Shown here one piece after another: positions 28,103 through 30,886 of a stretch of DNA of 30,886 nucleotides. The notes under the pieces are model-generated. The model saw only the letters and a program-made list of their open reading frames with translations, was not told where the DNA came from and did no database searches. Made by a program: the position numbers and the translations under genes. Source of the DNA: a virus; the IMG/VR virus record IMGVR_UViG_3300024346_000337, positions 1-30,886 of that record. One strand, given 5' to 3'. Numbering within the stretch: the first letter of the stretch is position 1; each line of letters begins with the position of its first letter.

Positions 28103-28583
28103 TTGCTCTTATTTTTTGTTTGATATTATCAATTGTTCGGTAAAGGAAAGGCATTGGTATGCCTGTTTGTTTTGACAGCTCTCGGTAGGTGAAACCTTCG
28201 AATATGTACTCTTGAAAGATTAGCCGTTCAAACTCGCTTAATCGACTAATTAGAATATCCAGTTGCTCGTTTGTCATTCGTGCGCCTAACCACGTCTTAT
28301 CGACTTCGTGCGCATATTCTTTGAAGTCGCGTCTATTTCTATTCCACGCGATAGTTTGTTTGTAGAAAGGCGACGTTGGACTGTTGACCGCGAGATACAT
28401 AACGCGGATTAGATAGAACTCAAAGTCGCCTGTGTCAATTAAATTTTCAATATGCTTTGAACCAAACATTGACAACAAAGAATCGTGAAGCAAGTCTTCG
28501 TAGTAATCCTCACCTCGCGAGATATTCTTCGCAAGCTCTTTGAACTTTTTGTAATGTCCCTCTATATAAGTTTCAAGTGTCAC
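28083..28583 (-). CDS. Sigma-70-like (ECF-type) transcription factor
   Basis: The GTG at 28583 is the start, since it overlaps the previous stop as GTGA. The 166-residue protein has the two helical domains of small sigma factors. Region 2 is about 20-75, with EDYYEDLLHDSLLSMF. Region 4 is about 110-160, with LSEFERLIFQEYIFEGFTYR and the helix-turn-helix ELSKQTGIPMPFLYRTIDNI. Such a factor could redirect host RNA polymerase to late phage promoters, which is attractive at the head of the late unit. Region 2 is divergent, so it may instead be a regulator that only resembles sigma. Confidence 0.7.
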   Translation of the reverse strand: MTLETYIEGHYKKFKELAKNISRGEDYYEDLLHDSLLSMFGSKHIENLIDTGDFEFYLIRVMYLAVNSPTSPFYKQTIAWNRNRRDFKEYAHEVDKTWLGARMTNEQLDILISRLSEFERLIFQEYIFEGFTYRELSKQTGIPMPFLYRTIDNIKQKIRANVIRKK

Positions 28584-28984
28584 CCATTAAAATATTCGTC
28601 GATAACTTTGATTGCTTCTTCATTACCCTTACAAATATAAGAACAATACCCCCTGTTTCTTAAATCGTCCTGCCAACGCTTTTGTTCTGGCGACGCAGTA
28701 CCACCTTTCAACTTCTTCATTTCAATAGCAAGACCGTGAAACTCTCCGCGTGGTTCGTAAATGAATAGGTCGGGAAAGCCTTTGACGTAGCCTGTGCGCT
28801 TCATCTTGATCGCTTGCAAGTAACTCGTTCGCATTCCACCTGCGGAAGCGCAATACAACGCTTCGGGATATGCTAAACGAATGTACTTTATAACTATTTC
28901 TTGTTGGTTCGATTCGGATTCGGGCGTTGTTTTACGCTTCACAACACTTTTTTTGTATGTTTTCTTAAAAGTTTTTACATTCAT
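28580..28984 (-). CDS. VRR-NUC domain nuclease
   Basis: The ATG at 28984 is chosen over a TTG two codons upstream. The 134-residue protein matches the VRR-NUC fold: ESNQQEIVIKYIRLAYPEAL, GGMRTSYLQAIKMKRTGYVK, GFPDLFIYEP, then LAIEMKKLKGG and SPEQKRWQDDL. The PD...(E)xK pattern (PDLFI, IEMKK) gives the catalytic core. Stand-alone VRR-NUC proteins in phages act on structured DNA, such as junctions or replication intermediates. It is the first gene of the minus-strand unit. Its stop overlaps the next start. Confidence 0.85.
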   Translation of the reverse strand: MNVKTFKKTYKKSVVKRKTTPESESNQQEIVIKYIRLAYPEALYCASAGGMRTSYLQAIKMKRTGYVKGFPDLFIYEPRGEFHGLAIEMKKLKGGTASPEQKRWQDDLRNRGYCSYICKGNEEAIKVIDEYFNG

Positions 28985-29029
28985 TTTCAATCAGTTAGAA
29001 ATTATTTTCAATTTATTTTCATTTTTTTG

Positions 29030-29059
29030 TTGCTATCTCAAAAGTTTAGCATATATTTG
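29030..29059 (+). promoter_or_regulatory. Early promoter of the plus-strand unit
   Basis: TTG (29030-29032), exactly 19 bases, then TATATTTG (29052-29059) match the Bacteroidetes promoter consensus. The next start codon is at 29107, leaving an A-rich leader of about 40 bases. The 29040-29059 part matches the minus-strand motif at 26949-26968. No equally good promoter was found for the divergent gene at 28984. Confidence 0.75.
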
Positions 29060-29106
29060 TCAAACAATTAACAACAATAACAAAGATAAACAAAAACAAA
29101 ACAACG

Positions 29107-29481
29107 ATGAGAACAAAAATTGAAAGCACAGTAACCTTTAGCGGACTTTCTGTAAGAATTGACGAATTTCTTAAATTATGGGCTACCTATGCAGGTCGTT
29201 CTATCAAAGAACTTCCTTTTAAAAGAGATTTACGCGGTTGGAATGACGGTCATACCAGTATGCAGCCGAAAAAAACTATCGCGTGTTATGCGTGGAGCAG
29301 GGAAGAAGGCAATCAATGTGTTGGGGTGTATGAAATTTGGGAGCGTAAAGATGGTTACAGCATCGAGTGTTTCAAGTTTAACACTATTGAAGATTATAAT
29401 CAATACGATCCTTGTCAAGATAGCCCCGACGCTATTAAGCGCGAAATCGGATTATGCGAAAATTATCATACAGGAATTTAA
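29107..29481 (+). CDS. First early gene, hypothetical protein (124 aa)
   Basis: Not recognised. The protein has a strand-like start (STVTFSGLSVRIDEF), a middle with Trp-rich stretches (KLWATYAGRS, CYAWSREEGN) and several cysteines. As the first gene after the early promoter it would be made soon after infection, when phages often express host-takeover factors. This is inference from position only. Confidence 0.5.
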   Translation: MRTKIESTVTFSGLSVRIDEFLKLWATYAGRSIKELPFKRDLRGWNDGHTSMQPKKTIACYAWSREEGNQCVGVYEIWERKDGYSIECFKFNTIEDYNQYDPCQDSPDAIKREIGLCENYHTGI

Positions 29482-29533
29482 TCAAATGAGGGGTGCGACT
29501 CAACAACGCGCATTAACTAAAACCAAATCTAAA

Positions 29534-29647
29534 ATGAAAAAGACTTTACTCTTTATCGCGCTTCTTTTCGGAGCAATGTTAATCGCAGGAACGATTGACG
29601 AATCAACAAGACAATTAGAACAACAACCAAATCACATAAGCAAATGA
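29534..29647 (+). CDS. Small membrane or secreted protein (37 aa)
   Basis: The ATG at 29534 follows an A-rich leader. The product is one hydrophobic helix (KKTLLFIALLFGAMLIAG) with a basic N-terminus and a polar tail. It could be a signal peptide with a short mature part, or a membrane anchor. The longer in-frame reading upstream is only a shadow of the previous gene. Its stop overlaps the next start. Confidence 0.55.
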   Translation: MKKTLLFIALLFGAMLIAGTIDESTRQLEQQPNHISK

Positions 29648-29895
29648 ACAACAACATCGATCAAATTTTCAAAGAACTTGAAAACATCAACAACAACTTT
29701 TTAAACACAAAACAAGAAAACAAAATGAAAGTAGAACTAATCGAAGAAGTAAAATACAACGAAACTTTGTACTGGTTAAAAATTGACGTAAGTTATGTAG
29801 GTTGCTTTAAAACTTACGAAGCCGCAAAAGAAGAATTTGACAAAGCGGTGTGTTTCGAACCACGTCAAACAGTCCTTGAATCAAAAGAAATCTAA
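29644..29895 (+). CDS. Hypothetical protein (83 aa, alternative start at 29725)
   Basis: The longer start at 29644 overlaps the previous stop as ATGA. A second ATG at 29725 follows the typical leader AAAACAAA and may be the real start, giving 56 residues. From there, VELIEEVKYNETLYWLKIDV and CFKTYEAAKEEFDKAVCFEP form a compact alpha-beta protein. Function is unknown. Confidence 0.5.
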   Translation: MNNNIDQIFKELENINNNFLNTKQENKMKVELIEEVKYNETLYWLKIDVSYVGCFKTYEAAKEEFDKAVCFEPRQTVLESKEI

Positions 29896-29909
29896 AAACC
29901 ATAAATCAA

Positions 29910-30134
29910 ATGAACAATGAAAACAAATGTAAAACACCACTTCTCTTTCCAGAAGACATCAATGAAATTCAAGAAGCTATTATTGTCGCCCAAAATTATT
30001 GGGGTGATAAGAGAAATGGAACATTGGATTGGGATGCGTATTGTACCTTTCGAATTGACAAACTTGAACGAGTATTCAAGCACATTGTTACAACGCATTG
30101 GAAAGAACTACCAACACCACCAAAAGAAATCTAA
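29910..30134 (+). CDS. Hypothetical protein (74 aa)
   Basis: Not recognised. It has a helical middle (EDINEIQEAIIVAQNYWGD) and a Trp/Pro-rich end. The ATG follows the leader ATAAATCAA. A further coding-looking stretch in the +1 frame continues to 30270, so the gene may once have been longer. Confidence 0.45.
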   Translation: MNNENKCKTPLLFPEDINEIQEAIIVAQNYWGDKRNGTLDWDAYCTFRIDKLERVFKHIVTTHWKELPTPPKEI

Positions 30135-30270
30135 CTTTGTTTGCGTTTCGTCTTGCGCTAACGCGTACAACCTAACTCACAACGAGATAAGCGCGAACAT
30201 CGAGAAATGTCAAAAACTTTCGGAAGCGCGTTGGAACGACAACTTAATTGAATACATTTGCAACCACTAA
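30135..30270 (+). pseudogene. Possible orphan coding stretch after the 74-residue gene
   Basis: In the frame that ends with the TAA at 30268-30270, the segment reads SNFVCVSSCANAYNLTHNEI, continues with EARWNDNLIEYICNH and has codon use like its neighbours. It has no good start. It may be a former C-terminus lost by a frameshift, or part of a gene reached by frameshifting. A chance open frame is possible. Confidence 0.35.
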
Positions 30271-30282
30271 AAATCAAAATCA

Positions 30283-30564
30283 ATGTACAACCCAAAAATC
30301 ACTTACCACTTTAGTATGGACGACATCGAGCGTCTGAACCAAGAAATCAAAGTAATCGCACAGAACTTCGAACAGGAGAACGGTTGGTTTCACGAGAACG
30401 AAGGTCGCCAGTTCACAGACGAAAAAGGAAATATCTTCGACTTCGATGTTCTTGGTCGATTCTTTCGACGTGATGAACCGCTATTCGACATTCACTACGT
30501 TAGATTGAAGAAGGACGGAATCACTTTCGAGTTTGACTATCGAATCTTTCAAGACACAATTTAA
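30283..30564 (+). CDS. Hypothetical protein (93 aa)
   Basis: Not recognised. Acidic, with a helical start (DDIERLNQEIKVIAQNFEQE) and strand-rich end (FDIHYVRLKKDGITFEFDYR). The ATG follows CTAAAAATCAAAATCA, the same leader motif seen before other starts. Its stop overlaps the following ATG at 30564. Confidence 0.5.
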   Translation: MYNPKITYHFSMDDIERLNQEIKVIAQNFEQENGWFHENEGRQFTDEKGNIFDFDVLGRFFRRDEPLFDIHYVRLKKDGITFEFDYRIFQDTI

Positions 30565-30886
30565 TGGGGTACTACAAGCGCGTCAACGAACAATCGCACT
30601 TGCACGAAAGCCAAACGCGTCACATACAAGCGGACGAAGAACTGGCTGTTAAGTTCGAACAATATCTAAATTCATTTAATAACAACAAAATAAACAACAA
30701 CAACATGAGCATCATTGCCCAAAACAACAACAACAACAGCGGAGGTCAAACAGTCCCCGCAGGTACACACGTAGCGCGTTGCTACCAAATCATCCACATC
30801 GGAACAATCGTCGACACCTATCAAGGTGAAGAAAAGTTAGTGAACAAAGTTCGCTTGGTGTTCGAACTACCATTGGAAACCGCAGA
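30564..30886 (+). CDS. Putative replication/ssDNA-binding protein, N-terminal part
   Basis: This open frame continues at base 3 of the window. Two starts are possible. The ATG at 30564 overlaps the previous stop (TAATG) and gives 47 extra residues (MGYYKRVNEQSHLHESQTRH, then an Asn-rich stretch). The ATG at 30705 (MSIIAQ) follows an A-rich leader and gives about 218 residues in total. The family-like domain begins at VPAGTHVARCYQII. The Asn-rich stretch could be a linker or untranslated leader. The protein probably coats or guides single-stranded DNA in replication. Confidence 0.55.
   Translation, partial: MGYYKRVNEQSHLHESQTRHIQADEELAVKFEQYLNSFNNNKINNNNMSIIAQNNNNNSGGQTVPAGTHVARCYQIIHIGTIVDTYQGEEKLVNKVRLVFELPLETA
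30817..30886. repeat. Right copy of the terminal overlap
   Basis: This copy matches bases 1-70 with three synonymous differences and completes the circle. Confidence 0.85.

Noticed and set aside
29081-29088. TATCTTTG -7 box on the minus strand for the VRR-NUC gene
   Set aside because: No TTG at a suitable distance; T-rich sequence gives such matches easily.
29159-29533. Longer reading of the 37-residue gene
   Set aside because: It lies in another frame of the first early gene; only the part from the ATG at 29534 looks like protein.
29917-30134. Upstream half of a 117-codon frame
   Set aside because: It is the shifted reading of the 74-residue gene; only the part after 30134 might be coding.
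1-30886. Temperate or retroelement modules (integrase, reverse transcriptase, att sites, CRISPR, tRNA)
   Set aside because: None seen on either strand by motif reading; the small HTH proteins alone do not show lysogeny.

Overview
The window looks like one complete, circularly closing genome of a small tailed dsDNA phage of a Bacteroidota (probably Flavobacteriia-like) host. Its first and last 70 bases are the same stretch of one gene, differing at 3 synonymous positions, so the ends overlap. The host guess rests on promoters of the TTG-N19-TAnnTTTG type, A-rich leaders without Shine-Dalgarno sites, and virion proteins resembling those of Bacteroidetes phages. I see no integrase, tRNA, CRISPR array or insertion sequence.

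There are two transcription units. The plus-strand unit starts at a promoter at 29030-29059, runs through the joined ends and stops near 5410-5464. It holds small unknown genes, a putative phage replication/ssDNA-binding protein split by the window ends, a DnaA domain IV-like protein, an XRE-like regulator, two replication-type proteins, the large terminase (unusually, with the replication genes), a MazG-like protein and a ribbon-helix-helix protein.

The minus-strand unit covers 28984 down to 5382. It opens with a VRR-NUC nuclease, a sigma-70-like factor and a Cys-rich protein. A 440-base gene-free gap follows, which I read as a structured RNA gene with its own promoter and terminator. Next come small unknown genes, a possible small-terminase-like protein, and a tail assembly chaperone with a -1 frameshift extension. 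Then come a 963-residue fibre-like protein, other tail genes, the tape measure, an XkdF-like protease, scaffold, major capsid, tail tube, portal and a connector-like gene. The unit ends with a lysis block: endolysin, XhlA-like protein, holin-like protein, metallophosphoesterase and spanin-like protein.

The most unusual item is the minus-strand RNA at about 27246-27625. It has two H-type pseudoknots and a 22-bp GAAA-capped hairpin, and G-U pairs that form only in the minus-strand RNA. Other points of interest are a 20-bp motif shared by two promoters, a T9 slippery site, four phased TTACGAAA repeats before the chaperone gene, and a plus-strand terminator buried inside the opposing spanin gene. 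Family names are from memory of motifs and gene order; no database search was run.
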